Position numbers and translations under genes: made by a program. Under the pieces are notes generated by a model. That model was not told the origin of the DNA. It searched no databases and saw only the letters and a list, made by a program, of their open reading frames with translations. A stretch of 64,000 nucleotides of DNA from Catalinimonas niigatensis (GTDB taxonomy: Bacteria > Bacteroidota > Bacteroidia > Cytophagales > Cyclobacteriaceae), in NCBI RefSeq assembly GCF_030506285.1, contig NZ_CP119422.1, positions 1,178,001 through 1,242,000 of the forward strand, read 5' to 3'. Each line of letters opens with the position of its first letter. Position 1 is the stretch's first letter. Shown piece after piece: positions 19,381 to 28,988 of the stretch.

Positions 19381-20809
19381 GAGAATCCTATATCAATGCC
19401 TGGGAGCGGCCTGCATCACTTTGATGGTTGCAGCATGTAAAACGCCTGCCTTAGTGGAAAAATCGGTGAATAGAGATGTACCTGCGCGTTACAACGACGC
19501 GCAGGACACTACCAATACAGCCAATATAGTTTGGAAAGATTATTTTACCGATCCTTACCTGAATGCCCTGATTGATACCGCGCTCTCCAATAACCAGGAG
19601 CTGAATATTACCTTGCAGGAAATAGAGATCACCAGAAACGAAGTGCGAGTCAGAAAGGGAGAGTACTTACCTTTTGTAGACTTAAGGGCCGGGGCCGGGG
19701 TGGAAAAACCCGGCAGATATACGGTGATGGGCGCCACAGAGGCTACTACTGACATTGAGCCGGGGAAAGAAATGCCTGATCCTATTCAGGATTATGTCCT
19801 GGGAGCTTTTGCTCACTGGGAAGTGGACATTTGGCACAAGCTGCGCAATGCCCGACAGGCGGCAGCAGAGCGTTATCTGGCTACGGTGGAAGGCAAAAAT
19901 TTCATGGTCACCAATCTGGTATCCGAGATTGCCAATGCCTATTATGAATTGCTGGCCCTGGACAATCAACTGGATATCGTCAGGCAGAACATTGAAATCC
20001 AGAGCAATGCCCTGGAAATTGTCAGGCTGCAGAAAGAAGCTACCCGAGTGACTGAGCTGGCGGTGCGCAGGTTTGAAGCCCAGGTATACAAAACCAGAAG
20101 TCTTCAGTTTGACATCCAGCAGGAGATTACGGAAACGGAGAACTGGATTAACTTTCTGGTAGGAAGATTTCCTCAACCAGTAGATAGAAGTTCTCAGAAT
20201 TTCAGTGAACTGGTACCTAAGAGGATTCAGGCAGGTATTCCTTCACAATTGCTGGAAAACCGCCCTGATATCCAACAGGCTGAGCTGGAACTGGCGGCAG
20301 CCAGGCTGGATGTGAAAGTAGCCAAAGCTAACTTTTATCCTTCGCTGGATATTTCTGCCGGTGTGGGGTTGCAGGCCTTTAACCCTTCCTTTCTGGTCAA
20401 AACGCCCGAATCCATGTTGTATTCACTGGCAGGAGATTTGGCTGCACCTCTGATCAACCGAAATGCCATCAAAGCCACTTATTACAGTGCCAATGCCAGG
20501 CAGATACAGGCCGTTTACGATTACGAACGCACAGTGTTGAATGCTTACATGGAAGTGGCCAATCAGTTGGCAAAGATCAATAATCTGGAAAATAGTTACG
20601 ATCTGAAAGCACAGCAGGTACAGGCCCTTAATGAGTCCATTGAGATTTCCAATGACCTTTTCAGATCGGCCAGAGCAGATTATATGGAAGTACTGATGAC
20701 CCAACGCGATGCGCTGGAATCCAAATTTGAACTGATTGAAACCAAAAGGCAGCAAATGAACGCCATGGTCAATATTTACCAGGCCCTGGGCGGCGGATGG
20801 AATGAATAA
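19364..20809 (+). CDS. Outer-membrane efflux lipoprotein (TolC/OprM, NodT family)
   Basis: The 481-residue protein carries a lipoprotein signal (CITLMVAACKTP) and two repeats of the outer-membrane efflux protein fold. The long helices ELNITLQEIEITRNEVRVRKG and ENRPDIQQAELELAAARLDVKVAKANFYPSLDISAGVG are diagnostic. The first ATG at 19364 overlaps the pump gene by 17 bp; a second ATG at 19373 is equally possible and leaves a tidier signal peptide. It completes the tripartite pump, forming the channel across the outer membrane. It is the last gene before a strong terminator. Confidence 0.93.
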   Translation: MFIMYKRILYQCLGAACITLMVAACKTPALVEKSVNRDVPARYNDAQDTTNTANIVWKDYFTDPYLNALIDTALSNNQELNITLQEIEITRNEVRVRKGEYLPFVDLRAGAGVEKPGRYTVMGATEATTDIEPGKEMPDPIQDYVLGAFAHWEVDIWHKLRNARQAAAERYLATVEGKNFMVTNLVSEIANAYYELLALDNQLDIVRQNIEIQSNALEIVRLQKEATRVTELAVRRFEAQVYKTRSLQFDIQQEITETENWINFLVGRFPQPVDRSSQNFSELVPKRIQAGIPSQLLENRPDIQQAELELAAARLDVKVAKANFYPSLDISAGVGLQAFNPSFLVKTPESMLYSLAGDLAAPLINRNAIKATYYSANARQIQAVYDYERTVLNAYMEVANQLAKINNLENSYDLKAQQVQALNESIEISNDLFRSARADYMEVLMTQRDALESKFELIETKRQQMNAMVNIYQALGGGWNE

Positions 20810-20864
20810 AATTGTATACATCATGAGCAGGAGTCATCCCATAGGCTGAACTTAAGATAAAAAG

Positions 20865-20913
20865 AAAACCTCCTGTTTGGAAAGGAAAGTGTTCTAAACA
20901 AGGAGGTTTTTTT
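20865..20913 (+). terminator. Rho-independent terminator of the RND operon
   Basis: An inverted repeat pairs AAAACCTCC-TGTTT with AAACA-(A)-GGAGGTTTT, about 14 bp with one bulged base, followed by a run of seven T. It lies 55 bp after the stop codon of the efflux channel gene. The remaining 240 bp before the next gene hold no convincing feature. Confidence 0.8.
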
Positions 20914-21152
20914 ATGCACAAAAGCTATTTTTAAGCTACGGGAATTTTTATCCGTCCTTGAAACTATTCTCTCTTTTTCTTCCTGCTGGAAAGTTTTTTT
21001 CTACATTTCTTTCCAAACCAGATGAGCAAATAAAAGATGTCATCTCATTTTTACTTTGCGGAAATCCTTCAAAAACAACAAGCAGCCAAGCATTTTCTGC
21101 TTATGTTAAAAATGGTATATTGAAAGGTATCATTTTTTGCAATCCATAACGT

Positions 21153-22583
21153 ATGTTTGAAAAAGTAGCCAGAATCTTCATCGCCACCTGTGTGGCCCTC
21201 ACACTTTTTTTCCTCTGCTTTATATTTTATCGCTACCTTTTTCAAGGTTCTGATGAACCCATGTTCGGAGTGTATTTGCTGATCACTTTCCTGGGGCTTG
21301 GGTTCCTCATGGCTTGGTTCATGCGCTACCAACCTTATTTTTTATATCCTCAGCTTACAGCGATGCTCCTGATTAGTATTGCTGTTTTGATAAGAAACCT
21401 GATTGCTCATTCTACATATACTGAACAACCTGAAGCCTACCATGAATGGCTGAGCAAAAAAGAGCGCTTTGTCCTACCCTTCCAGGTAGGGAAATACGGA
21501 CATATCCTCCTGAAAGCACAAGTCAATGACACCAGTGGTTTGTTTTTGTTTGATACGGGTGCGAGTCTGAGCACCCTTCATGAAGGCATTCCCGGCGATG
21601 GGGAATTTCAAAATGAGTTTACGTTGACTGATGCACAGGGCTTGCAAGAAAGTAAAAAGCTGAGAGTTATGGATCATTTCCAATTTGGATACGTCAAAGT
21701 ACAGCATATGGTGTTCTGGCCTGTGGATAGCAATGCATGGAAACAGGGAGGTGCTTTCGTGGGACAAAGGCAGATTGTAGGGATCATTGGCAATAATTTT
21801 ATTCCGAATTATGTGTGGGATTTTGATATGAGGAATCAGCAGGTCAGTCTGGCAAAATCCATAGATGCCCTGGATACTATCCATAACCATACTTCTTTAC
21901 CCTTAGCACCTATGGAGGGGAATTGGAAGATTCCTGTTAGCATTAATGGAGAAAAGAAGAATTTTCTACTGGATTTTGGGTACATCACCAGCATACGATT
22001 GAAAGATACGCTCCTCAAAGATGATGACACTAAACATGGAATGATGTTAAGTACGCCTAAGTCAGCTTTTAGCCATACCCTGAATGAAGAGAATCGTTCG
22101 GACACCCTTTCCTATACAATAGCCAAAAGTGTATGGTTGGGAGATCAGGAATTTACCAATGTCTTATGCTTTGAAAAAGATTTCTTTGATCTGATCGGCT
22201 TGCAGTTTATCTGGGCTTTTGACAGAGTGATACTGAATTATCCAGATCAGCAAATTCACCTCATAAAACATCAAGACAGACCGGAAGTGTTGGACATGAA
22301 GACTTTGAACTACAAACTAACCCAACATATACAGATGCTACAACATGGTTTTTTTGAAATGACCTTAAATCATTATGCAGCTGTAAATACCAAAAGGATT
22401 ACGGAAGATCAGGATACCCTTGATGCCCGATATTTGTTTTACGGAAAGTCCAAACACTGGGGTCAAAACCGCTGGGATGTAGATAGCATCACAAGCATGG
22501 ACTCTGTACAACTTCCCAATGGTGTAATCAAACAGGCACCTGTAACCATTGATTTGACCAATGGCTATTTTACTGATCCCTGA
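21153..22583 (+). CDS. Membrane-anchored aspartic protease-like (retropepsin/pepsin-like) protein
   Basis: The 476-residue product has three predicted membrane helices in its first 90 residues (IFIATCVALTLFFLCFIFYRYLF; VYLLITFLGLGFLMAWF; LTAMLLISIAVLI) and then a soluble part with an aspartyl-protease-like signature, LFLFDTGASLSTLHEGI, near residue 135. A second half with similar layout has NFLLDFGYITSIRL, where DFG replaces the expected DTG/DSG, so the two lobes are unequal. Bacteroidota encode many retropepsin-like predicted proteases of unknown substrate. Whether this copy is active with only one canonical DTG, for example as a dimer, cannot be told. Confidence 0.7.
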   Translation: MFEKVARIFIATCVALTLFFLCFIFYRYLFQGSDEPMFGVYLLITFLGLGFLMAWFMRYQPYFLYPQLTAMLLISIAVLIRNLIAHSTYTEQPEAYHEWLSKKERFVLPFQVGKYGHILLKAQVNDTSGLFLFDTGASLSTLHEGIPGDGEFQNEFTLTDAQGLQESKKLRVMDHFQFGYVKVQHMVFWPVDSNAWKQGGAFVGQRQIVGIIGNNFIPNYVWDFDMRNQQVSLAKSIDALDTIHNHTSLPLAPMEGNWKIPVSINGEKKNFLLDFGYITSIRLKDTLLKDDDTKHGMMLSTPKSAFSHTLNEENRSDTLSYTIAKSVWLGDQEFTNVLCFEKDFFDLIGLQFIWAFDRVILNYPDQQIHLIKHQDRPEVLDMKTLNYKLTQHIQMLQHGFFEMTLNHYAAVNTKRITEDQDTLDARYLFYGKSKHWGQNRWDVDSITSMDSVQLPNGVIKQAPVTIDLTNGYFTDP

Positions 22584-22621
22584 CCAGAATTAGCAACCAT
22601 TCTAGCTTTGCAGATAGTATC

Positions 22622-22655
22622 AAAAAAATTGCTGAACGATAGCATTCAGCAATTT
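22622..22655 (-). terminator. Hairpin terminator between convergent genes
   Basis: AAATTGCTGAA and TTCAGCAATTT form an 11-bp perfect stem around an 8-base loop. Read on the minus strand the stem is followed by a T-run, so it best serves the Gfo/Idh/MocA gene that ends at 22680; it may also slow plus-strand transcripts from the protease-like gene. Confidence 0.7.
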
Positions 22656-22679
22656 ATTGATTGAAACCTAAACTTTTCT

Positions 22680-23810
22680 TTATGACTGCAAAGTGAATGC
22701 AGGCATCTTCATTACCTCACCATTCTTCTGGGCTGACTCATGGGCAATGATACCTACACAGGTGATATTGGCCGACTGCACAGCATTGGGATAAGGGTCC
22801 TGACCTTTCACCAAAGCATCCAGAAAAGCATGGACCAGATGCGGATGTGAGCCTCCATGTCCTGCGCCCTGCGTAAAGGACAAATGCTGATGCTCATCTT
22901 CATCATACACCCCTTTGGTGGTAAAGTGCTGAATCTCTTTGGGCAAGAGTTTAGCGTAATCCGGGCTTTCCACTTGTTCAGGGATTTCCGGTTCAGGCTT
23001 CTTGGCAGTATGCACGACCAAAGGCTGACCTTCGATCAGCGGCCATTCTACGCCTTTTTTAGAACCATAGACTTCAAAACTTTCCCGGTACTGACGAGCT
23101 ACATCAAAGAGGGAACGGTAAATGTGGGCAGTCAGGTCAGAGTTTCTGAATCTGATATGGGTAGTTTCTACCGCATAAGGCGAATTGTAATGCTTGTGCA
23201 GTTCTTCGCGGATAGTACCTGAACCAAAGCAGGAGACATATTCTGCCTCAGCACGGGTCAACCCAAGTACTGGTCCAACGCAGTGAGTAGCGTAATACAT
23301 GGGCGGTAAACCCGGCCAGTAGTTGGGCCATCCATCCATATCCTGCTGATGGCTGGCTTTCAGAAACTGTACTTTGCCCAGTTCACCATTTTCGTAAAGT
23401 TCTTTCATGAAAAGGAATTCGCGCGCATATACTACAGTTTCCATCATCATGTAAGTGAGACCGGTTTCTTTAGTCAGCTTTACGATTTGCTCACATTCTT
23501 CTACAGTAGTAGCCATAGGCACGGTACAGGCCACATGCTTACCGGCTTTCAGGGCTTTGATGGATTGGGTGGCATGATCGGGAATGGGCGTATTGATATG
23601 CACTGCATCAACCTCAGGATCTTTCAGCAAGTCTTCATAAGAGGTATAACGCTTTTCAATACCAAAGGCATCGCCTACTTCATCCAGTTTGGACTGCGTA
23701 CGCTGGCAGATGGCATACATATTAGCATTAGGATGCTTCTGGTAAATGGGAATAAATTCAGCGCCAAAACCTAAGCCAACGATGGCTATGTTAATTTTAT
23801 CTTTCTGCAT
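22680..23810 (-). CDS. Gfo/Idh/MocA family NAD(P)-dependent oxidoreductase
   Basis: The 376-residue protein begins with a Rossmann nucleotide-binding site (NIAIVGLGFGAEFIP, residues 6-20) and has the family motif AGKHVACTVPMATT near residue 90, where EKP is usual and TVP is seen here. The C-terminal alpha/beta domain has WPGLPPMYYATHCVGPVLGL with the likely catalytic His, and a His/Gly-rich GAGHGGSHPHLVHAFLDAL segment. These enzymes oxidise or reduce sugars, inositols or their derivatives. It lies 96 bp downstream of a ketose-epimerase-like gene on the same strand, suggesting one sugar-conversion unit. Confidence 0.9.
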   Translation of the reverse strand: MQKDKINIAIVGLGFGAEFIPIYQKHPNANMYAICQRTQSKLDEVGDAFGIEKRYTSYEDLLKDPEVDAVHINTPIPDHATQSIKALKAGKHVACTVPMATTVEECEQIVKLTKETGLTYMMMETVVYAREFLFMKELYENGELGKVQFLKASHQQDMDGWPNYWPGLPPMYYATHCVGPVLGLTRAEAEYVSCFGSGTIREELHKHYNSPYAVETTHIRFRNSDLTAHIYRSLFDVARQYRESFEVYGSKKGVEWPLIEGQPLVVHTAKKPEPEIPEQVESPDYAKLLPKEIQHFTTKGVYDEDEHQHLSFTQGAGHGGSHPHLVHAFLDALVKGQDPYPNAVQSANITCVGIIAHESAQKNGEVMKMPAFTLQS

Positions 23811-23906
23811 AGGTTGTTAATTAAATGAATGTGTATTAGGAAATAATATATTTTGCTGCAAAAGCTTTAGTATTGAATTATGGGTTGATATAAAAAGCAA
23901 GAGTGC

Positions 23907-24764
23907 TTAATAGTCAAAAGTCTTTTTCATAAAGGCCAGTCCCTCGGAGGCAAAGAGATCCTGATCCGGAGCCAAGTGGCGCCAGATACAAACGGCTCCT
24001 GCCAGTTCTTTGATTTCCGGCGTAAAACTCTCAATAGAGATAACACCATTATAATTAATATCTGCTAACCCCTTTCGCAGTAAATCCCAGCGTACTGAAC
24101 CTGTGCCAGGTGTACCACGGTAGTTGTCGGCGATCTGTACGTGAATAAGCTTATCCCCGGCCAGTTTCACTGCCTTTTCCATATCCGGCTCTTCTATGTT
24201 CATATGGAATACATCTACCATGATTTTGGCAGCCTCATGGTTGATGTCTTTTACCAAACGCTGCACATCTTCCACAGTATTGATCAGGTCTGATTCAAAA
24301 CGGTTGAGCGCTTCCAGTGCCAGCGATAAGCCTTCTTTGCTGGCCATATCACAGACTTTTCTGAGGTTGGTCACTGCCCTGTCCCACTCTACTTTCCTTT
24401 CTTCGGAGCTGAGCATACGGGTTTTGCCCACGGCAGCGTACATAGGTCCAGCCAGAAATTTGGCATCCCAGGCATTGCAAAGCTTAAAACATTCGGAGAT
24501 ATAGTCAAAACAGGCCTGATGTATCTCAGGGTCTTCATGGGTAAGGTCGCGTGTAGGGCCAAAGGCTCCACAAACCACTGCTTTCAAACCATTTTGATCT
24601 AAGGCTTCTCTTACCTTTTCACCATTGATCTGCTCGGGATATTCCACCGGAATCTCTACTACCTCATATCCCATTTCCCTGATCTTAGGAAATAGGGATT
24701 GGGCAGTTGCTGTGTTAAAGGGAGAGGTCCACAGCCAGGTGCTCACGCCAAAAGTAGGCTTCAT
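23907..24764 (-). CDS. Sugar phosphate isomerase/epimerase, ketose 3-epimerase-like TIM barrel
   Basis: The 285-residue TIM-barrel protein (AP endonuclease 2 superfamily) shows the metal and catalytic set of the D-tagatose/D-psicose 3-epimerases: Glu in LALEALNRFESD (about residue 152), Asp in IMVDVFHMNIEE, His and Arg in IHVQIADNYRGTPGTG, and Glu in VISIESF. This makes a Mn-dependent C3 epimerisation of a ketose or a related inosose/keto-sugar reaction likely. It is read in the same direction as the oxidoreductase gene and opposite to an AraC regulator that starts 174 bp away. Confidence 0.88.
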   Translation of the reverse strand: MKPTFGVSTWLWTSPFNTATAQSLFPKIREMGYEVVEIPVEYPEQINGEKVREALDQNGLKAVVCGAFGPTRDLTHEDPEIHQACFDYISECFKLCNAWDAKFLAGPMYAAVGKTRMLSSEERKVEWDRAVTNLRKVCDMASKEGLSLALEALNRFESDLINTVEDVQRLVKDINHEAAKIMVDVFHMNIEEPDMEKAVKLAGDKLIHVQIADNYRGTPGTGSVRWDLLRKGLADINYNGVISIESFTPEIKELAGAVCIWRHLAPDQDLFASEGLAFMKKTFDY

Positions 24765-24938
24765 AGGGTTGTGCTTAGTTTGTTCATAAAAAATTTGTCA
24801 ACTTGCTGAATTGATAAAGGTACAAATACAATAATTAAAAATGTACTCTGCAATTTCATACTGTTTGTTAGCAAATACCAACACTATTTTATCATCAATA
24901 AGATATTATTGCTATTATTAAGATAAATTAGTGTTATT

Positions 24939-25829
24939 ATGCCTCATGCTTTAAGAAAATCGCCTATTCCGGATACCCACACTTTTGTGATAAAGGAATT
25001 GAGAGAGCCCTACTTTGATCCTAACTGGCATTTTCATCAGGAATATCAGCTTTTTGTGGTCCTCAAAGGTAAAGGCACCCGCTTTGTAGGAGACCACATC
25101 AAATCATTTGAAGAGGGTGATCTGGTCTTTACCGGGCCTAACCTTCCCCATTTATGGCGCAGTGATGTAGGATATTTTGAGGGAAATTCAGATTTGCTTA
25201 CCCATGGGATTGTCATCTATTTTCAGGAGCATTTTCCCGGAAAAGATTTAATCCAGAAAGAAGAAGCGATTCATCTGCGGCACTTTCTTGACAAATCCAG
25301 AAGAGGGTTGGAAATAGGGGGTAATTGCGCAAAGCAAATTACCCAGATGATGAAGAATCTTTTGAAGAAAGATGGCCTGGAAAGCATCATTTACCTGTTA
25401 GAGATGTTAAATACAATGATCCATTCACATGAAATTCTTGAACTTTCCAGTCCGGGATACACTAACTCTCTGAAAGATGGAGATTCGGAAATCATGAATC
25501 TGATCCATGCTTATGTAATGGACAACTTTAAGCATACCATCAGTCTCAAAGAGGTTTCTTCCATTGCCAATATGACCCCCACCTCGTTCAGCAGATACTT
25601 TAAAATGCATGCCAACAAAACCTTTTCCGAACTGGTGAGTGAAGTAAGAATCGGGCATGCCTGTCGTCTGCTCATTGAGAACAAAATGAATGTGTCACAG
25701 ACCTGTTATGAAAGCGGATTCCAGACCCTGACCAATTTTAACCGGCAGTTTAAAGCGCTGATGAAGCGTACACCACTGCAATATAAGAAGGAGTATGAAA
25801 GCGCCGTGAGAAAGACACCTAAGGATTGA
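24939..25829 (+). CDS. AraC family transcriptional regulator
   Basis: The 296-residue protein has an N-terminal cupin sensor domain (DPNWHFHQEYQLFVVLKGKGTRFVGD, residues 28-55, and FTGPNLPHLW) and a C-terminal pair of helix-turn-helix motifs: VSSIANMTPTSFSRYFKMHANKTFSELVSEVRIGHACRLL and VSQTCYESGFQTLTNFNRQFKALMKRTPLQYKK. Its divergent position next to the epimerase/oxidoreductase pair suggests it controls them in response to a sugar. The shared 174-bp gap is very AT-rich; no clear direct-repeat operator was found by eye. Confidence 0.92.
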   Translation: MPHALRKSPIPDTHTFVIKELREPYFDPNWHFHQEYQLFVVLKGKGTRFVGDHIKSFEEGDLVFTGPNLPHLWRSDVGYFEGNSDLLTHGIVIYFQEHFPGKDLIQKEEAIHLRHFLDKSRRGLEIGGNCAKQITQMMKNLLKKDGLESIIYLLEMLNTMIHSHEILELSSPGYTNSLKDGDSEIMNLIHAYVMDNFKHTISLKEVSSIANMTPTSFSRYFKMHANKTFSELVSEVRIGHACRLLIENKMNVSQTCYESGFQTLTNFNRQFKALMKRTPLQYKKEYESAVRKTPKD

Positions 25830-25949
25830 AGACGCCCCTAATTTGCTAATAGAAATTTTACAGTTTGCTCCAACCGATTTTTTAGCCAGGATTGCCAATG
25901 TCTGATAAACTTTTTTGAACAGAAAAGCTTTGTTGTATATTCACTCAAA

Positions 25950-26189
25950 ATGAAAAAAGCTATGCGCGCAAAATATTATTGTTCAAAGGTCGAGAAGGTT
26001 CAGGATTCGTTGATTGCACATCTTAAAGGTGTCAAAGGGGCTGATGTAGAAGATGACGTAGAAAATAATCAATTCAATATTGCTGCACCCATTGGAAAAT
26101 TACAAATCTGGATAGATAACCCTAATGCTGAAGATTTCTTCAGAAAAGGAGAAGAATATTATCTGGACATCTCCAAAGTAGAAGGATAA
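25950..26189 (+). CDS. Small conserved-looking protein of unknown function (79 aa)
   Basis: Not recognised. The 79-residue product is hydrophilic, with no signal peptide or membrane segment. Its composition and alternating pattern (DDVENNQFNIAAPIGKLQIWIDNP) suggest a small alpha/beta fold. Met 5 is an alternative start. It has its own gap from the AraC gene (120 bp); a weak Bacteroidota-like -33 TTTG lies about 50 bp upstream. Coding is supported by natural residue usage and the lack of any overlapping better frame. Confidence 0.6.
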   Translation: MKKAMRAKYYCSKVEKVQDSLIAHLKGVKGADVEDDVENNQFNIAAPIGKLQIWIDNPNAEDFFRKGEEYYLDISKVEG

Positions 26190-26590
26190 GAATAGTAGAA
26201 TATTACCTATGGAGACTGGAAAGTAGCTTAGCCAATTTCCATAAAGAAAAACATAAGCAGTGTGGCTTTTCAAAATCGTCTTTTGGCTGCACTGGAATTT
26301 TACGGTGCATAGGATAACGACCCAAAGTAGTCATTATAAATGAGTAAATCAGGTTGGGCATGCAACTCTATCTACTGTTTATAAAAATTTACTGATCAAA
26401 TTCAGCAATTTATTGTACCTTCACCAGGATTTGTAAGAAGCCTTTGCCCTTTTAATCCAGACAAATAAATATTTATGATCATTAGGTCATATTTAGCGTT
26501 GGAATAATTTTTCATTGACTCCTTCCATTCCATTTGTGCCAGTAGCTCAATTCATTATTTTCTGAAACTTTTTTCCAAGTAAACCTATCC
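26190..26590. other. Non-coding leader region of the first sigma factor gene
   Basis: No reading frame in this 401-bp gap looks like a protein. A candidate promoter for the sigma gene is TTTG at 26533-26536, 19 bp, then TATTTTCT at 26556-26563, matching TAnnTTTG at six of eight positions or fewer. Otherwise I see nothing in it. Confidence 0.4.
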
Positions 26591-27454
26591 ATGAGACAAC
26601 TTAAGATAAGCAAGCAGATCACAAGCCGGGAAAGCCAATCTCTGGATAAGTACTTACAAGAAATAGGCAAGGTGGATCTGATCACACCCGATATGGAGGC
26701 AGAACTTGCCAAAAGGATAAGAGAAGGAGATCAGGTAGCCCTCGAGAAGTTGACCAAAGCCAATTTGCGCTTTGTGGTATCTGTAGCCAAGCAATATCAA
26801 AACAAAGGTTTAACCCTGAATGACCTGATCAACGAGGGAAATCTAGGACTCATGAAGGCCGCCCAACGCTTTGACGAAACCCGAGGTTTTAAATTCATCT
26901 CTTATGCCGTATGGTGGATACGTCAGTCCATTATGCAGTCGCTGGCCGAGCAGTCTCGTATGGTACGTTTGCCTTTGAATCGTATCGGAACCCTTACCAA
27001 GATCAGCAGGATATTTGCTGAACTGGAACAAAAATTTCAGCGTGAACCTTCAATGGAAGAGCTAGCGGAAGTGTTAGAAATTACAGAGGAAGAAGTGGCT
27101 ATGAACCTAAAAGTAGCAAGCCGTCACCTTTCTATGGATGCTCCTTTTGCCAGCGGTGAGGAGAATGGCTTACTCGATGTACTTGAAGATAAAAATGAGC
27201 ATATGCCTGATGCTGATTTACTAAGTGATTCTTTAAAGAGAGAATTACAACGTTCTCTTTCTACGCTTACCCAAAGAGAGGCCGATGTGATCATGTTGTA
27301 CTTTGGCCTAAACGGCGGTCAGGCCATGACGCTGGAAGAAATTGGAAATAAATACAGTCTGACCAGAGAGCGTGTACGCCAGATCAAAGAAAAAGCTACC
27401 CGCAGGCTCAGGCATAGCTCCAGAAGCAATGCATTGAGACCTTACCTGGGTTAG
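26591..27454 (+). CDS. Sigma-70 (RpoD/SigA-type) RNA polymerase sigma factor, divergent paralogue
   Basis: The 287-residue protein has the short Bacteroidota primary-sigma layout without the 1.1 region: region 1.2 ([10 protein letters not shown]), region 2 ([38 protein letters not shown] and [23 protein letters not shown], the -10 recognition helix), region 3, and region 4 ([46 protein letters not shown]). It closely resembles the sigma gene at 33842-34705. This copy departs more from the usual Bacteroidota RpoD in region 3 ([32 protein letters not shown]-type is usual), so it may be the alternative or condition-specific copy. DNA tracts of 59 and 53 bp are identical between the two genes. 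Confidence 0.9.
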   Translation: MRQLKISKQITSRESQSLDKYLQEIGKVDLITPDMEAELAKRIREGDQVALEKLTKANLRFVVSVAKQYQNKGLTLNDLINEGNLGLMKAAQRFDETRGFKFISYAVWWIRQSIMQSLAEQSRMVRLPLNRIGTLTKISRIFAELEQKFQREPSMEELAEVLEITEEEVAMNLKVASRHLSMDAPFASGEENGLLDVLEDKNEHMPDADLLSDSLKRELQRSLSTLTQREADVIMLYFGLNGGQAMTLEEIGNKYSLTRERVRQIKEKATRRLRHSSRSNALRPYLG

Positions 27455-27468
27455 AAATGTAAAATACA

Positions 27469-27511
27469 CCTGAGATCAACCTATCAGCGGTTTATATCTA
27501 CTGATCTCAGG
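27469..27511. repeat. 10-bp inverted repeat after the sigma gene
   Basis: CCTGAGATCA (27469-27478) and TGATCTCAGG (27502-27511) are perfect complements around a 23-base loop, 15 bp after the sigma stop codon. No T-run follows, so it could be a factor-assisted terminator or an RNA 3' end structure. Confidence 0.5.
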
Positions 27512-27561
27512 CAGCATAATACCATAGTATGTTTTATTCTGAGGCCAACCATATAAAAACA

Positions 27562-27723
27562 ATGTGTAAAGACACAGTGATTTACTGTAAAGTAAACGTA
27601 GTGGCTGAGCATCAGTGCCAGGTGATTATTCATGATAGGGTCTATCTCAATACCTTCAACTACCTCAAAGCGTTAAGTACCATCAGAAAAATACTAAAAG
27701 CAAGGATACGGGCGATTAACTAA
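27562..27723 (+). CDS. Possible small protein (53 aa), uncertain
   Basis: Not recognised. An ATG at 27562 (or 27529 with 11 more residues) opens a short frame after the sigma gene hairpin. The product is basic at its C-terminus (IRKILKARIRAIN) with a beta-like N-terminal stretch (VIYCKVNVVAEHQCQVIIHD). Residue usage looks natural, but length is too small to exclude chance. It could be co-transcribed with the sigma gene. Confidence 0.35.
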   Translation: MCKDTVIYCKVNVVAEHQCQVIIHDRVYLNTFNYLKALSTIRKILKARIRAIN

Positions 27724-27758
27724 AATGCTCATGTCAAGGGATTTTGTCAGGAAGACAA

Positions 27759-28844
27759 TTAAGGCAATTTATACACCATAGCATTTACATTCATTCCTGC
27801 CCCAACTGAGGCAAAAACAAGATGCTCACCCTGATGGATATGATGGTTTTCAAATTCACCTTTGAGTAACATATCTATCAATACCGGTACAGTAGCCACT
27901 GAATTGTTGCCCAAAGTAGAAATGGTCATGGGCATCAGATTTTCGGGGATTTCTGCTACTTCCAGTAATTTGAACAAGCGCGATAAGATAGCTTCATCCA
28001 TTTTGGCATTGGCTTGATGGATAAGCACTTTTTTGATGTCTGCAATGGATACCTCTGCTTTATCCAGGCAATCGCTCACCAACTGAGGAACCGTGGTAAG
28101 TGCGTATTCGTATAACTTTCTTCCATCCATCTTGAGAAAGAGCGTATCATCCTTGTATTCAGGATTATAAGATACGTCCATCCTAAGCAAATGTGCATGG
28201 TTCAAAGTGTCTGATCTGGTTTTGTGAGCAAGGATTCCCACAGGGTATTCACTCTCTACCGCTTCTACCAACACGGCTCCCGCCCCATCAGAATAAATCA
28301 TGCTATCGATGTCATGCGGATCAGAGATGCGTGAGAGAACTTCGGCTCCGATCACCAGAATGTTTTTAGCATCTCCGGCTTTGATATAATAATCTGCCTG
28401 AATTAATCCCTGAAGCCATCCCGGACAACCAAAAGGCAGGTCATAAGCAACAGTATAAGGGTTATGAATTCCTAGTCTATGTTTGATCCTGGCGGCAAGA
28501 CTGGGTACAATGTCGGTTTTTTTATTTGACTTGAGCACATCGCCAAAATTATGGGCGACAATGATATAGTCTAACTTCTCCTTATCTGCTTGAGCAGAAG
28601 CCAGAGCTGCTTCGGCAGCAAAATAACCTATGTCTGAGGTGACCAATTCATCATCTACATACCTTCTTTCTTTGATATCTGTGATCTGTTGAAATTTGCT
28701 GATGATATTGTCATTAGATTTTTCAATTCTCTGTCCTGATGCATTGTAAAACTCATTTTTTAGGAATGCTTCATTTTTTACAATTTGAGAAGGGATGTAG
28801 CGGCCGGTTCCTGTTATGATAGAATAGAAAGGACTTTTTGACAT
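27759..28844 (-). CDS. 3-oxoacyl-ACP synthase III (FabH-like ketosynthase)
   Basis: The 361-residue thiolase-fold protein has the Cys-His-Asn triad of type III ketosynthases: Cys in DLPFGCPGWLQGL (about residue 147), His in VLIHQANAKMDE and Asn in STLGNNSVATVPVL. It is longer than E. coli FabH (317) and has an extended N-terminal part (residues 28-60). Such stand-alone FabH-like enzymes start fatty acid, branched lipid or secondary-metabolite chains; the local genes give no acyl carrier or other pathway enzyme, so the product is unknown. An AAAATTTT-containing direct repeat sits at its start codon. Confidence 0.85.
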   Translation of the reverse strand: MSKSPFYSIITGTGRYIPSQIVKNEAFLKNEFYNASGQRIEKSNDNIISKFQQITDIKERRYVDDELVTSDIGYFAAEAALASAQADKEKLDYIIVAHNFGDVLKSNKKTDIVPSLAARIKHRLGIHNPYTVAYDLPFGCPGWLQGLIQADYYIKAGDAKNILVIGAEVLSRISDPHDIDSMIYSDGAGAVLVEAVESEYPVGILAHKTRSDTLNHAHLLRMDVSYNPEYKDDTLFLKMDGRKLYEYALTTVPQLVSDCLDKAEVSIADIKKVLIHQANAKMDEAILSRLFKLLEVAEIPENLMPMTISTLGNNSVATVPVLIDMLLKGEFENHHIHQGEHLVFASVGAGMNVNAMVYKLP

Positions 28845-28875
28845 AAAATTTTAGTGTTAAAGCATAAAATTTTAG
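28842..28875. repeat. Direct repeat of 13 bp at the FabH-like start codon
   Basis: CATAAAATTTTAG occurs at 28842-28854 and 28863-28875, with start points 21 bp apart, close to two turns of the helix. The first copy includes the start codon of the FabH-like gene. The core AAAATTTT is palindromic. It may be a paired operator, or chance in AT-rich DNA. Confidence 0.35.
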
Positions 28876-28988
28876 AGATATCTCTGATGATTTTTATGCT
28901 TTTAGTATGTAGGTCTACAACTTAAGCAAATGAATTGGGAATCTACTTCTTATCCTGTATTATTTATTATTTTCAGCTAACCGTTAGG

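Noticed and set aside
20958-21149. Open 63-codon frame between the RND terminator and the protease-like gene
   Set aside because: Composition is not protein-like, no conserved motif, ends four bases before the next start.
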